Below the pieces are notes generated by a model that was not told where the DNA came from, made no database searches, and saw only the letters and a program-made list of their open reading frames with translations. Shown in pieces: positions 54,385-63,113 of a stretch of 64,000 nt of DNA. The stretch comes from VAZQ01 sp963771845 (lineage in GTDB: Bacteria > Pseudomonadota > Alphaproteobacteria > Rhizobiales > Xanthobacteraceae): assembly GCA_963771845.1 (NCBI GenBank), contig CAVYVC010000018.1, positions 248,001 through 312,000 on the forward strand, read 5' to 3'. Within the stretch, counting starts at the first letter, position 1. Each line of letters opens with the position of its first letter. The translations under genes and the position numbers were made by a program.

Positions 54385-55374
54385 TTAATCGATTTTAATG
54401 CCGATCGATTTGATAACCGCGCTCCATTTCACGATTTCCGATTTAAGCAGTCTTGCAAGCTCCTCGGGCGAAGAGCCCCCAGCCAAATAGCCGGTTTGGG
54501 CCAGCTTGTCTTTGATCACCGGGTCGGCGAGGGCCGTGTTGGTATCGGCGCTGATCTTGCGGACGATCTCAGACGGTGTCCTGGCCGGAACGAACAGGGC
54601 CTGCCATCCCGTCACGTCGTAACCGGGGACGCCGCCCTCTGCGATAGTGAGCACTTCCGGGGCTGCCGGATCTCGTTTCGCTCCGGTGGTCGCCAAAACG
54701 CGAACCTGGCCTGAGCGTGAGTAGGAAAGCAATGTGCCGCTGCCGAAATAGCAATCCACGCGACCAGGTATGAGGTCCGCGAAGGCGGGCGAAGCGCCGC
54801 GATAGGGGACATGTGTCATCTGAATGCCGGCCATCTGCAAGAACAACATCTCGGCCAAAAACGGCGCGCTGCCGGTGCCAGGTGATGCCATCGTGAGCTT
54901 GCCGGGAAGGGATTTGGCATAATCGATGAACTCCTTGATCGAGCGAGCCGGCGAGGAGTTCGGCACGAAGACGAAATAGACAAGCTGGGTAACAAGCGAG
55001 ACTGGCTCAAAATCCGCAACCGGATCGTAGCTGAGCGAACGATAGAGACTGGTGTTCACTCCAAGGGACGCGGTGGCGAACAGGATCGTGTATCCATCAG
55101 GATCGGACCGTGCGGCGTATTCATTGCCGATGTTGGTCCCGGCGCCTCCCTTGTTTTCAATGAAAACCTGCTGGTTCCACATCTTTGAAAGCTTGTCGGC
55201 GAGCATGCGCGCGACAATATCGGTCGGGCCCCCCGCTGCGACCGGCACAATTATGCGCACGGGCTTATTTGGGAAATCGGCATTCGACGTTTGCGCGCGC
55301 CCCTCCCGAATGAAAAGGTTAGGCGCGAATGCCTGAGCGGCTGACAGGGCAATCAAGTGCCGACGGGTGAGCAT
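54385..55374 (-). CDS. Bug/TctC-family solute-binding protein
   Basis: 329 residues from ATG 55374. The N-terminus LTRRHLIALSAAQAFAPNLF may be a twin-arginine-type signal (TRRHLIA), unlike the Sec signals of its two paralogues here. Family motifs FPNKPVRIIVPVAAGGPTDI, QQVFIENKGGAGTNIGNEYA, MTHVPYRGASPAFADLIPGR are complete. It is adjacent to another Bug gene on the same strand (46 bases) and lies just left of the first 150-bp repeat. Ligand unknown. Confidence 0.92.
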   Translation of the reverse strand: MLTRRHLIALSAAQAFAPNLFIREGRAQTSNADFPNKPVRIIVPVAAGGPTDIVARMLADKLSKMWNQQVFIENKGGAGTNIGNEYAARSDPDGYTILFATASLGVNTSLYRSLSYDPVADFEPVSLVTQLVYFVFVPNSSPARSIKEFIDYAKSLPGKLTMASPGTGSAPFLAEMLFLQMAGIQMTHVPYRGASPAFADLIPGRVDCYFGSGTLLSYSRSGQVRVLATTGAKRDPAAPEVLTIAEGGVPGYDVTGWQALFVPARTPSEIVRKISADTNTALADPVIKDKLAQTGYLAGGSSPEELARLLKSEIVKWSAVIKSIGIKID

Positions 55375-55526
55375 GTTGGTCTCCCCGCTGTCTCGGTATT
55401 CACGTTCTATCCCACAGCCGGAACCCGTCACACTTGGCAAAAGGTCGCGCCTGGCGATGGTCCCTCTTGCGCCGGATTACCGAAGGGGGCCCCCAATCCC
55501 GACTAACTGATGGCCAGTCATCGAGG

Positions 55527-55676
55527 TCAAGCGGATTAGAAACAGCGACCGTTCGCTACTCAGCCACACTTGTTTCTTCGACACGGAGCACGCGACCGAG
55601 CAAGTATGTGACGCACACCGTTGCGCGTGCGCCATCCTTGAGGACGAGGGCAGTGGAATTATGCCGAGGCCAGGTC
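55527..55676. repeat. 150-bp direct repeat, copy 1
   Basis: The sequence from TCAAGCGGATTAGAAACAGC to GAGGCCAGGTC matches 62864-63013 at all but three positions. Read on the minus strand copy 2 gives an open peptide (STALVLKDGARATVCVTYLL, GRVLRVEETSVAEWRTVAV) that looks like the end of a gene; copy 1 has a TAG in the same frame (TGG in copy 2). The parent gene is not recognised. The gap 55375-55684 holds nothing else. Confidence 0.85.
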
Positions 55677-55684
55677 ACACTGAC

Positions 55685-56476
55685 TTAAACGTAGCTCGCC
55701 ATCAACTGGTCAACAGTCCAAGCCCAATCCCTCCATGGCGCAGCGAGATAGCTATAGCTGTTCATGACGAAGGCCGGCCCGGCATAAAATTTCTCGTACT
55801 GCATGTGCCGGCCTGCGAAGTCAGAACCGAGCAGGTCCCACGCGAGCTTGCTGAGCTTCATGCGATCCTTGGCGCATTGGCCAGGCGTCGACCAGTAGGT
55901 CTCGAACTTCTCGTTGAGCGTCGGGTCGCTCAGGACCGACACATCGGCGGGCATTTGGAAGACACCAGCTCCCATCAACTCCCGGATGGCGTCCGCGATG
56001 TCGGCGTGATTGTTTGTGCACCAGTGCAGCGCGCCGTAGACATAGCGGCAGTTGGGGCGTTTGCGCGCATGTGGCGGTAGTAGTTGCGGATGTTGTCGCC
56101 GAAGCCCTGCCGGATGCGCTCGAACATCGCCGGATCCATCACCAGCCCCGCTCACATAACTCGGGAAGTTGTCGGGTCCGCGCCCGAGCAGGCCGTACGT
56201 CCAGGACGCGATGCGCCGATGGGTCTCGTACCGGCGCTGTAGGTCTTCAAGTGATTTTGGCAGCAGGAAGTAGGTCGAGAACGTGTCTCCGTCCTCCTCG
56301 AACGTCATGACATGGCGGTTTTCGGCTGCTCGCTTGCGGTCGTAGATCATTGCGAACGAATGCGCGGCGTTGCGGAATGCCGGGTGCGTAGTCACGTCCT
56401 CGACTACTTCGCTGCCAATATAGACACGACGCCCGTCGCGGATGCTGTCGAGATATTCATTGCCGGTCATCAACAT
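55685..56476 (-). pseudogene. 4-hydroxyphenylacetate 3-hydroxylase (HpaB) family protein, internal deletion
   Basis: Normal HpaB-family oxygenases are ~480-520 residues. Here the first ~115 codons (TGNEYLDSIRDGRRVYIGSE, HPAFRNAAHSFAMIYDRKRA, FLLPKSLEDLQRRYETHRRI) reach LLGRGPDNFPSYVSG, then a frameshift produces non-homologous sequence over ~30 codons. The frame then resumes in the C-terminal domain (GVFQMPADVSVLSDPTLNEK, KLAWDLLGSDFAGRHMQYEK, FYAGPAFVMNSYSY). The middle with the FAD-binding part is missing, so ~220 residues are deleted. These flavin-dependent enzymes hydroxylate phenols. Non-functional. Confidence 0.8.
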
Positions 56477-56679
56477 TCAGTCCTCCCAGGCTGGCCGCAC
56501 GCTCCGATGTAGACTGTCCTGCACGGTATGGCGATTTGCATGGGCGTGGGCAGGTCGGTAATGTCCGCGAGCCACGCATTGCAGGCGTTCAGGCAATTCA
56601 AAAGCCAAAATGGCAAGGCTTCAACCGCTGTCTAACCAAGCCCAACGGGGCGCCACGGAACTGCAGGGAGATTTTGACC

Positions 56680-57186
56680 ATGCCCTATACGCTTGAGCAA
56701 TTCGCACCCGATTGCCGCGCAGCACTGCTCAAAGATCCCGGACCTGCCGGTCGTGAGTTCGTCCGCCAATGCACCGAAAAAGCCTGCTCCGATCCAGAGT
56801 TCGTGGCAAAGCATCTCGGCCCGGATGTGCAGGTCGAACGGAGGATTCTTTACGAAGATCCCGATCTACGTTTCTGTATTCTTGGACATGTTTACAAAGG
56901 AGCGAAGAACAGCTCGCCGCACGATCATGGCACGAGCTGGGCAGTCTACGGCCAAGCCGTCGGTGTGACTGGAATGACCGACTGGCGTCTCGTCGAAAAA
57001 CCGGCAAACGGCCAGCCCGGCAAAGTCGCGAAGGTGCGAACCTATCAGTTGATGCCGGGTATGGCTCATCTCTACGGCGAGGGCGATTTGCACTCGCCGC
57101 GGCGAGATAGCGACACGCGCCTGATCCGGATCGAGGGCACCGACCTCACCAAGGTCAAGCGCGATAAGTTTGAGATCGCGGCGTAA
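56680..57186 (+). CDS. cupin / cysteine dioxygenase-like protein
   Basis: 168 residues from ATG 56680 (GGGAGATTTTGACC upstream); the frame opens earlier without homology. Predicted cupin: EDPDLRFCILGHVYKGAKNS, SPHDHGTSWAVYGQAVGV with the HxH metal ligands in PHDHGxxW, and GMAHLYGEGDLHSPRRDSDT with the third His. This pattern is near the cysteine dioxygenase-like group. It may add oxygen to a thiol or other small compound. No operon partner on its strand. Confidence 0.7.
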   Translation: MPYTLEQFAPDCRAALLKDPGPAGREFVRQCTEKACSDPEFVAKHLGPDVQVERRILYEDPDLRFCILGHVYKGAKNSSPHDHGTSWAVYGQAVGVTGMTDWRLVEKPANGQPGKVAKVRTYQLMPGMAHLYGEGDLHSPRRDSDTRLIRIEGTDLTKVKRDKFEIAA

Positions 57187-57243
57187 CCGCGCTCGGACTT
57201 CCCGGTTATGCTCGCCAAGAAAATCAACTCGGGCCGCAAGCGG

Positions 57244-57609
57244 CTATTCAATGGAGACAATCGCGGCGATCAGATCTTTTGAGCCGGTCACGCGTGAACT
57301 GTGACCCTTTCCCGAGCGATCCTCCATCAGCATCACGTCGCCGGGACGGAGGATGTGTTTTTCCCCGTCGCTCGCGCGCAATTCGAGTTGTCCTTGCAGA
57401 CAGAAAAAGAACTGATGCTGCGGCGGATAAATATTCTCACCGACCCAGCCAGCCGGCGCCCTCACGAATTGCAGCGCTTCGGCTTGAAAGGCGTGCGAAA
57501 CGAAGATCGGCGGCGCAGGGGGGCGATAATCGGTCTCATCGAACTTTTCGGGGACCTGCTCAAAATGAGTTTCACCTTTGGGATCGGCGTACAACCGCAC
57601 ATATCGCAT
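57244..57609 (-). CDS. small cupin-domain protein
   Basis: 121 residues from ATG 57609 (AAGAGGAGAATGCG upstream); an in-frame ATG two codons earlier is possible. One cupin barrel: GWVGENIYPPQHQFFFCLQG with a partial first motif, LELRASDGEKHILRPGDVML, MEDRSGKGHSSRVTG with a His. Metal ligands of motif 1 are reduced to one His, so it may bind rather than catalyse. Convergent with the cupin at 56680. Function unknown. Confidence 0.7.
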   Translation of the reverse strand: MRYVRLYADPKGETHFEQVPEKFDETDYRPPAPPIFVSHAFQAEALQFVRAPAGWVGENIYPPQHQFFFCLQGQLELRASDGEKHILRPGDVMLMEDRSGKGHSSRVTGSKDLIAAIVSIE

Positions 57610-57920
57610 TCGCATTCTCCTCTTGCCAAGTGTAAGCCGCGCCAGCAGGCTGCATCGCATCGCAGAGCACGTCCATCATTGACTTGTATCAAATGTTTCA
57701 ATGGCGGCATCCTCTCTGAATTTGCGCGCCCTGACAGCGATGAAGCGACATTGCCTAAATTCTACCCCATTGCCGCCGAAACGATCGTCTGATCTTGGTG
57801 GACGCGGCAGCTTTCGATGGACGCGGCAGCTTTCGACGAGAAATTACTTCCCCCAAGCCTTTTCCTGACGTACCGGCCTCGTCGACTTGATTTCTCAAAA
57901 CTCAGCGAGGTGTCAGTCCA
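57610..57920. other. intergenic region
   Basis: Divergent promoter region between a cupin and a metallo-hydrolase gene. A short direct duplication GACGCGGCAGCTTTCGA lies at about 57801 and 57819. Nothing else recognised. Confidence 0.4.
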
Positions 57921-58928
57921 ATGGATGAAAAGCTCCTCCCGCAGAGGCCGTTTGCTGCCCCCGTTGTTGACCAGCTCCAGATCCGTGTCGTGGTCGACTC
58001 ATTTTATGAGCGGTTTTTGCCGGAGCACACTCATCCCCATGTGCGCATTGATCACGTTCGGCAAGTCCCCCACCGCCAGATGTCGACCCTCGCATGCGAG
58101 TGGGGACTCTCTCTGCATTTGATATCGCAACTCAATGGCAAGCAAGCGCAATACCTGCTCGATTTCGGATATACGCCGGAGATAATCAATCGCAATTTCG
58201 ACTTACTGGACATCGATCCGGCAAAAATTAACGGCCTGATCTTAAGCCACGCCCATCGCGACCATTTCGGCGGACTATCCGGCTTCGTCACGCAGTATCG
58301 AAGCCGCATGCGAGCGGACCTGTCCCTCTATGTCGGCGGGGAGCAGGCTTTTCGCGAGAAGTGGATTGGGAGAAAGGAGGCGCCGGTTTCGTGGGGCGCG
58401 GTCGACCGGATCATGCTGACAGCCCAAAAAGTGGCACCCGTATGCTGCGATAGCCCGCATTTGCTGGAGCATGCCTTCACCACGGGGTTCATTGCGCGTC
58501 AAACGTTCGAGACCGTGACCGGCGGCTCGATGGTTGAGGAAGCGTACGACCATTTCACGCAAGCCGAGCGCAAGGGCAAGCTCGTCAAAGATGATCACCC
58601 TGACGAGCATGCAACCTGCTACATCATCAAGGGCAAGGGACTCTTGGTGGTCACCTCGTGCGGACATGTGGGCCTTATTAACACCGTCAAGACGGCGATG
58701 GCCGTATCCGGTGTGTCAAAGCTGCACGCCGTGGTCGGCGGGTTCCATCTCGCCCCATCGCCACTCGACTATGTTGAGCACACGATCGATGAGCTCTTGG
58801 CTCTCAACCCGGATGTGGTATTGCCGATGCATTGTTCCGGCGCCAACTTCATCGATTCGATGCGCCGCCGCATGCCCGAAAAGCTGGTGACCTCCAATGT
58901 CGGCAGCCGCTTTACTTTCGGAGTCTAA
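57921..58928 (+). CDS. MBL-fold metallo-hydrolase, MptD/aminobenzene-phosphate synthase-like group
   Basis: 335 residues. The metallo-beta-lactamase zinc motif is GLILSHAHRDHFGGLSGF (HxHxDH), preceded by YLLDFGYTPEIINRNFDLLD (LxDxG). A distant VTSCGHVGLINTVKTAM gives the third His, VGGFHLAPSPL and LPMHCSGANF the last. This spacing is that of the 7,8-dihydropterin-6-methyl-4-(beta-D-ribofuranosyl)aminobenzene 5'-phosphate synthase-related proteins, whose actual substrate in bacteria is unknown. The start has a weak ribosome site; an internal start cannot be excluded. Cytoplasmic: no signal peptide. Confidence 0.8.
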   Translation: MDEKLLPQRPFAAPVVDQLQIRVVVDSFYERFLPEHTHPHVRIDHVRQVPHRQMSTLACEWGLSLHLISQLNGKQAQYLLDFGYTPEIINRNFDLLDIDPAKINGLILSHAHRDHFGGLSGFVTQYRSRMRADLSLYVGGEQAFREKWIGRKEAPVSWGAVDRIMLTAQKVAPVCCDSPHLLEHAFTTGFIARQTFETVTGGSMVEEAYDHFTQAERKGKLVKDDHPDEHATCYIIKGKGLLVVTSCGHVGLINTVKTAMAVSGVSKLHAVVGGFHLAPSPLDYVEHTIDELLALNPDVVLPMHCSGANFIDSMRRRMPEKLVTSNVGSRFTFGV

Positions 58929-59051
58929 CTGGCGACAGGTGGCACCGCCTTGCTTTTCAAATTGCGTAAAGGCATCCAGTCTGGCTTGCATACATCACCG
59001 CGGGACCCGGCTCCCATGTAAAGCGCCATCCCGAGTACTTGCGGTAGCCGC

Positions 59052-59786
59052 TTATGAAGCTGGGTCCATCCCATGTGCCGCAATGACACTCTTCGCCGAG
59101 TTCGCGGTCAGAAAGGTGACGAACTTACGTGCCAAATCCGGGTATGGCGCCGCCGACGTAACCGCGACCGCGAACGCGGTCGTGTGCTGAATCTCCGGCG
59201 GCAGCGGACCCACGACGTCGACCCCCGGCACCGCAACAATCTCGGCAATCTGCTGAATGCCAAGCTCCGCATTACCATCGGCGACCGCGGCGCAGACCAC
59301 GAGTGGCCGGCCCTCTGCAGCGCCGATCAGATGCAGCTTCGGCTTCAGCTCAGCTGATAATCCAAGCCGGTCGAACAGCTCCGCAAGGTAAAGCCCGCTT
59401 GCCGTGCCAAATACCGGATCAGCACATGCAATCGAATCCGCGCGCCGCAACGCCGCCATGAAAGATTCGATCGTGCCTATATCAGGCTTCTGTCTCCCTG
59501 CCCTCACCGCGACGCCGATGCCGGAGCGCGCCAGAACCGCTGCACTGTCAGGAATAATCTTGTTCGCCTTGGCCAGCTCCTCGATGCGCGATTGTGTCGT
59601 GACGACAATGTCGAAGGCCTCACCAGCTCGAACGCGATCAGTGACAAGCGGTGATCGGGTAAATTCACTCGACAGTTTGATTCCCGTGCTGCACCTGAAG
59701 GCCGCGCCGAGCTCAAGGCAAATCTCGCGCATAGCTCCGGCCGACAATACCCGGAGCTCAGTCGCAGCATCGGCGTCAGCCGCCAT
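59052..59786 (-). CDS. ModA-like substrate-binding protein without signal peptide
   Basis: 244 residues from ATG 59786. Periplasmic-binding fold type II: LRVLSAGAMREICLELGAAF, AFDIVVTTQSRIEELAKANK, RSGIGVAVRAGRQKPDIGTI, ACADPVFGTASGLYLAELFD, VGPLPPEIQHTTAFAVAVTS. The pattern is that of molybdate-type (ModA) proteins, but the protein begins at the first strand with no signal sequence. The longer open frame upstream to 59918 adds no hydrophobic segment. A tiny frame (ATG 59863, ~20 codons) precedes it with a GGAGCGCAGG site. It may be a cytoplasmic sensor, or have lost its export signal. No permease adjacent. Confidence 0.7.
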   Translation of the reverse strand: MAADADAATELRVLSAGAMREICLELGAAFRCSTGIKLSSEFTRSPLVTDRVRAGEAFDIVVTTQSRIEELAKANKIIPDSAAVLARSGIGVAVRAGRQKPDIGTIESFMAALRRADSIACADPVFGTASGLYLAELFDRLGLSAELKPKLHLIGAAEGRPLVVCAAVADGNAELGIQQIAEIVAVPGVDVVGPLPPEIQHTTAFAVAVTSAAPYPDLARKFVTFLTANSAKSVIAAHGMDPAS

Positions 59787-59940
59787 CGAACCGTCGCTCA
59801 ATGCTTCCCGTTGGATTGCGCCTTCGGCACGCGTTCCTTGACGTTGCGGACTTCGGTGTTCATCCTGCGCTCCTCCAAAGCTTCGCGGTCCCGAAATAGT
59901 TGCCGCGCGCTGCAGCACAGCGGCGCCGTAGAGTGTCCGA

Positions 59941-61338
59941 TTAGGACACCGGCCAGCGCAATTGTACCATCTGTTTGAATTTCAGGTGCTTACCGAAGCG
60001 TGCAACGGCAAGCGGAATCTCCTCGTAGAGCTTTTCTTCGTCGCCCTTGGTCAGACGGCCGCCGCCGCCGACCTGCTCGCCGGCTATGAACACGTCGCGC
60101 ACCGAATCGCCAGTCGCACTATAGACCAGATTGGCAACAGGATTGATCAGTGGCTGCCATTCCGGCCGGCGCGTGTCGAACAGCACGATATCGGCCTCCT
60201 TGCCGACCTCGATGCTACCGATGCGGTCGCTCATCAGCGCCGCCCTGGCGCCATTGATCGTCGCCATTTCGAGCCCCATTTCCGGCGGCATGACACGCGG
60301 ATTGATGCGCGTCTCCTTGTAACAACAGCAGGCAAGCCGTATCTCCTGCGGCATGTCAACAATCCCGGAGCTGGCATGATCTGAACCAACGGTCACGTTG
60401 ACGCCAAGCGCCAGAAGCTCGGGCAGCTTGCCGAACAGAAAATTACCGTAACCGTTGTGCAGGCTAGAACTGGGCGCGCAGACAAGCGAGGGCTTCCGCC
60501 TTGTCAGAATCGCGACCTCTTCCGGTTCGAGCCAGCCGGAATGGACGATCAACATTTGCTCGTCGATGACGCCGAGCTTTTCCAGCCGCTCGATCTCCGC
60601 CATGCCGGTGCGCGCGACGCTAGAATCGTGGGTCGAATAGCTGAAGCACGCATGGGTCTGCAGCAGCGTACCGTATTTCTTGGCGAGCAAGCTCAGGCCG
60701 ATGATGAGTTCATCGGATGCATTGTTGAGCCCGCGAAACGACGCGCTGGCGCCAAGCCGGGGGTTGCCGGATTTGGCGTAACGTTCCAGCACCTCCTCCG
60801 CGCGATAAAGCGCCTCCGCCGTCGTTTCGATCATGCGTTTGGGCAGGATGCCCAGCACCGATTTGGTCAGATCGAACGATGAGCGGGACACGATGCAGCG
60901 GATGCCGGTCGACATCACACCTTCGACCGACGCCTCAGGGTGATAATTGCCGGGATCAATGAAGCACGTCACGCCATGCTTGAGCAATTCGGCGCCAGCG
61001 AGCGTCGCCGACACGCGAACGTCGTCGCGGTCGAGCGCCGCTTCATACGGATACATGCGGTCGAACAGGAACGACTGCGCATTGGCTTCATCGGCGAGCC
61101 CGCGCGACAAGTGGAACGAGGCATGAAGGTGACAATCGATGAGCCCTGGCGTCACCACAGTGTGCCGGCCATCGACGTTACGCGCGCCGGAAAAGCTCTT
61201 GGCAATCTCGTTGGATTTGCCAATGGCGACAATTTTGCCCCGATCCACGGCGATGGCCGCATCGCGGATGATGCGGCGACCGGGATCTACAGTGATCAGC
61301 CAGTCGATGTCGGCGATCAGCAGGTCGACGGATTGCAA
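59941..61338 (-). CDS. amidohydrolase (ATZ/TRZ, cytosine deaminase-like)
   Basis: 465 residues of the metal-dependent amidohydrolase superfamily, subtype with S-adenosylhomocysteine/atrazine-type deaminases. Metal motifs: VTPGLIDCHLHASFHLSRG (HxH), LLQTHACFS (His), MLIVHSGWLE (His) and VTVGSDHASSGIV (Asp). C-terminal GSIEVGKEADIVLFDTRRPE is the usual strand return. Likely removes an amino group or halide from a ring compound in the cytoplasm. It follows no permease; the next gene on the strand encodes a Bug protein (61677), which may serve the same substrate. Confidence 0.88.
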   Translation of the reverse strand: MQSVDLLIADIDWLITVDPGRRIIRDAAIAVDRGKIVAIGKSNEIAKSFSGARNVDGRHTVVTPGLIDCHLHASFHLSRGLADEANAQSFLFDRMYPYEAALDRDDVRVSATLAGAELLKHGVTCFIDPGNYHPEASVEGVMSTGIRCIVSRSSFDLTKSVLGILPKRMIETTAEALYRAEEVLERYAKSGNPRLGASASFRGLNNASDELIIGLSLLAKKYGTLLQTHACFSYSTHDSSVARTGMAEIERLEKLGVIDEQMLIVHSGWLEPEEVAILTRRKPSLVCAPSSSLHNGYGNFLFGKLPELLALGVNVTVGSDHASSGIVDMPQEIRLACCCYKETRINPRVMPPEMGLEMATINGARAALMSDRIGSIEVGKEADIVLFDTRRPEWQPLINPVANLVYSATGDSVRDVFIAGEQVGGGGRLTKGDEEKLYEEIPLAVARFGKHLKFKQMVQLRWPVS

Positions 61339-61676
61339 GTGTTCACCGCTTAGTTGTTCTCTCCGACGCAGGTCAGATCATCGGCGATCTTCAGCTCGAT
61401 GAGCACATTATCGTCATGCCCGGTATCGGAGGTGCTGCGAACCTGCCGTGAGCCCCGCAAGGAAGTGGCGCCCAGTTTTCCGGCGCTTCAATCGCCGTAG
61501 TTTCCCGTTAAATAGTCCTTGATCGCCCGCGCGTTCATCATCGATGCTGCCATGTAAATCTAATACTACCAACACCGAGGGTAAGCGGACCGTCTGCCTC
61601 GGCGTTTTCATCGCTTCGGGATCGGTCGCGCCGATGGGGGGGTTGAGACGCGAGCCTTTTCAAAAAAACTCTAGTG

Positions 61677-62639
61677 TCAATTCGTGTTGATGCCGGCGTC
61701 CTTGGTCATCCTTCCCCACACGCCGAGTTGGACCTTGATGAAAGCTCCCAATTCCTCGGGCGTGCTCGAAAATCCCTCAAAGCCCACGTTCTTGAATTTC
61801 GCCTGGGTGTCCGGGCTGTCGATCACCTCGCGCAGCGCGCCATTGAGTTTCGTCACGACCGCCGGCGGCGTTCCGGCCGGCGCGACGATGCCGGCCCAAG
61901 CATCCAGATTGAAGCCTTTTATTCCGGCCTCGTCCAATGTTGGTAGGTCCGGATACAGTGAGCTTCGCCGAATGCGCGATATCCCCAACGGGCGCACGGT
62001 GTCTGCTTTAACGTGCGGCATAGCTGTGGTGAAATCGGCGAACATCATCGACACCCGGCCAGCGATGACATCCATAAGCGCTGGTCCTGTGGTCTTGTAG
62101 GGCACATGCAGCATGCTGATTTCGGCCCATTTCGCCACCGTGTAGCCGCCGACGATGCCGGCGGTGTTGCCGCTGGCGAATGACAAGTGGCCGGGATTGG
62201 CCTTCCCGTAATCGGCCAGCTCCTTGACCGAATGGATGGGCAGTTTCGGATTGACGACGAGCATCAGCGTGAAGCTACCCACCCGCGTGATCGGCACAAA
62301 ATCCTTGATCGGATCGTAGTTCAGGTCCTTGTGTATGAAGGGGTCGGCAGACAGCGGCGAGTTGGTCCCCATCAAGAGCGTGTAGCCGTCCGCTGGCTGA
62401 TGATGGACGTAAAGCGCAGCCAGCGCTCCATCCGCCCCCGGGCGATCTTCGACGACGACCGGTTGGCCGAGCAGGGGGCCGAGCTTGTCGGCGATGATGC
62501 GGCAAACCGTGTCGCTGCCGCTGCCCGGACCGAACACGTTAATCAAGGTGATCGGCCGCGAGGGATAATCGTCGGCAGAAAGCGCTGCACTGAACAATGC
62601 AGCTACGGCCGCGACGAGAATGAAGGTAAGCTTTTTCAT
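61677..62639 (-). CDS. Bug/TctC-family solute-binding protein
   Basis: 320 residues from ATG 62639. Signal peptide (KKLTFILVAAVAALFSAALS), then DDYPSRPITLINVFGPGSGS, LGQPVVVEDRPGADGALAAL, LHVPYKTTGPALMDVIAGRV. The third Bug protein in the window, about 300 bases upstream of the amidohydrolase, so a shared substrate is plausible. Intact. Confidence 0.92.
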   Translation of the reverse strand: MKKLTFILVAAVAALFSAALSADDYPSRPITLINVFGPGSGSDTVCRIIADKLGPLLGQPVVVEDRPGADGALAALYVHHQPADGYTLLMGTNSPLSADPFIHKDLNYDPIKDFVPITRVGSFTLMLVVNPKLPIHSVKELADYGKANPGHLSFASGNTAGIVGGYTVAKWAEISMLHVPYKTTGPALMDVIAGRVSMMFADFTTAMPHVKADTVRPLGISRIRRSSLYPDLPTLDEAGIKGFNLDAWAGIVAPAGTPPAVVTKLNGALREVIDSPDTQAKFKNVGFEGFSSTPEELGAFIKVQLGVWGRMTKDAGINTN

Positions 62640-62863
62640 GGCATCATCCCTCCTTGGCTGTCGCAAGTTATGATTATCGTGTCAGCCTTGCGCTCCCGTA
62701 TTCCTTAACAAGGTAGCAGATGGACGACCCCAGTCATCAACATCAACACTACCAAGGCTCTCGGCCACGATGTCGCACCCCCACTTACTGGCCTGGGTAC
62801 GGGCGCGGTCAAATCGACTAGGACAACATTCCTTACCAAAGAATGCCAAGACGGTGAGTTAGA

Positions 62864-63013
62864 TCAAGCGGACTAGAAACAGCGACCGTTCGCCACTCAG
62901 CCACACTTGTTTCTTCGACACGGAGCACGCGACCGAGCAAGTATGTGACGCACACCGTTGCGCGTGCGCCATCCTTGAGGACGAGGGCAGTGGAATTATC
63001 CCGAGGCCAGGTC
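62864..63013. repeat. 150-bp direct repeat, copy 2
   Basis: Same orientation as 55527-55676 and differing at three positions; the copies are 7.3 kb apart. It lies in the 474-base gap before the last gene. On the minus strand a peptide frame is open through the copy (62859-63071), but it has no recognised family. Confidence 0.85.
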
Positions 63014-63113
63014 TAGTCTCCATGACCTTATCATTCGATGCCGAGAAGACGTCGGCGTGCCGGCAAAACACAATGGGCGAACGAACGGCAATGAATTCGC
63101 GAGGGAGGTAGTC

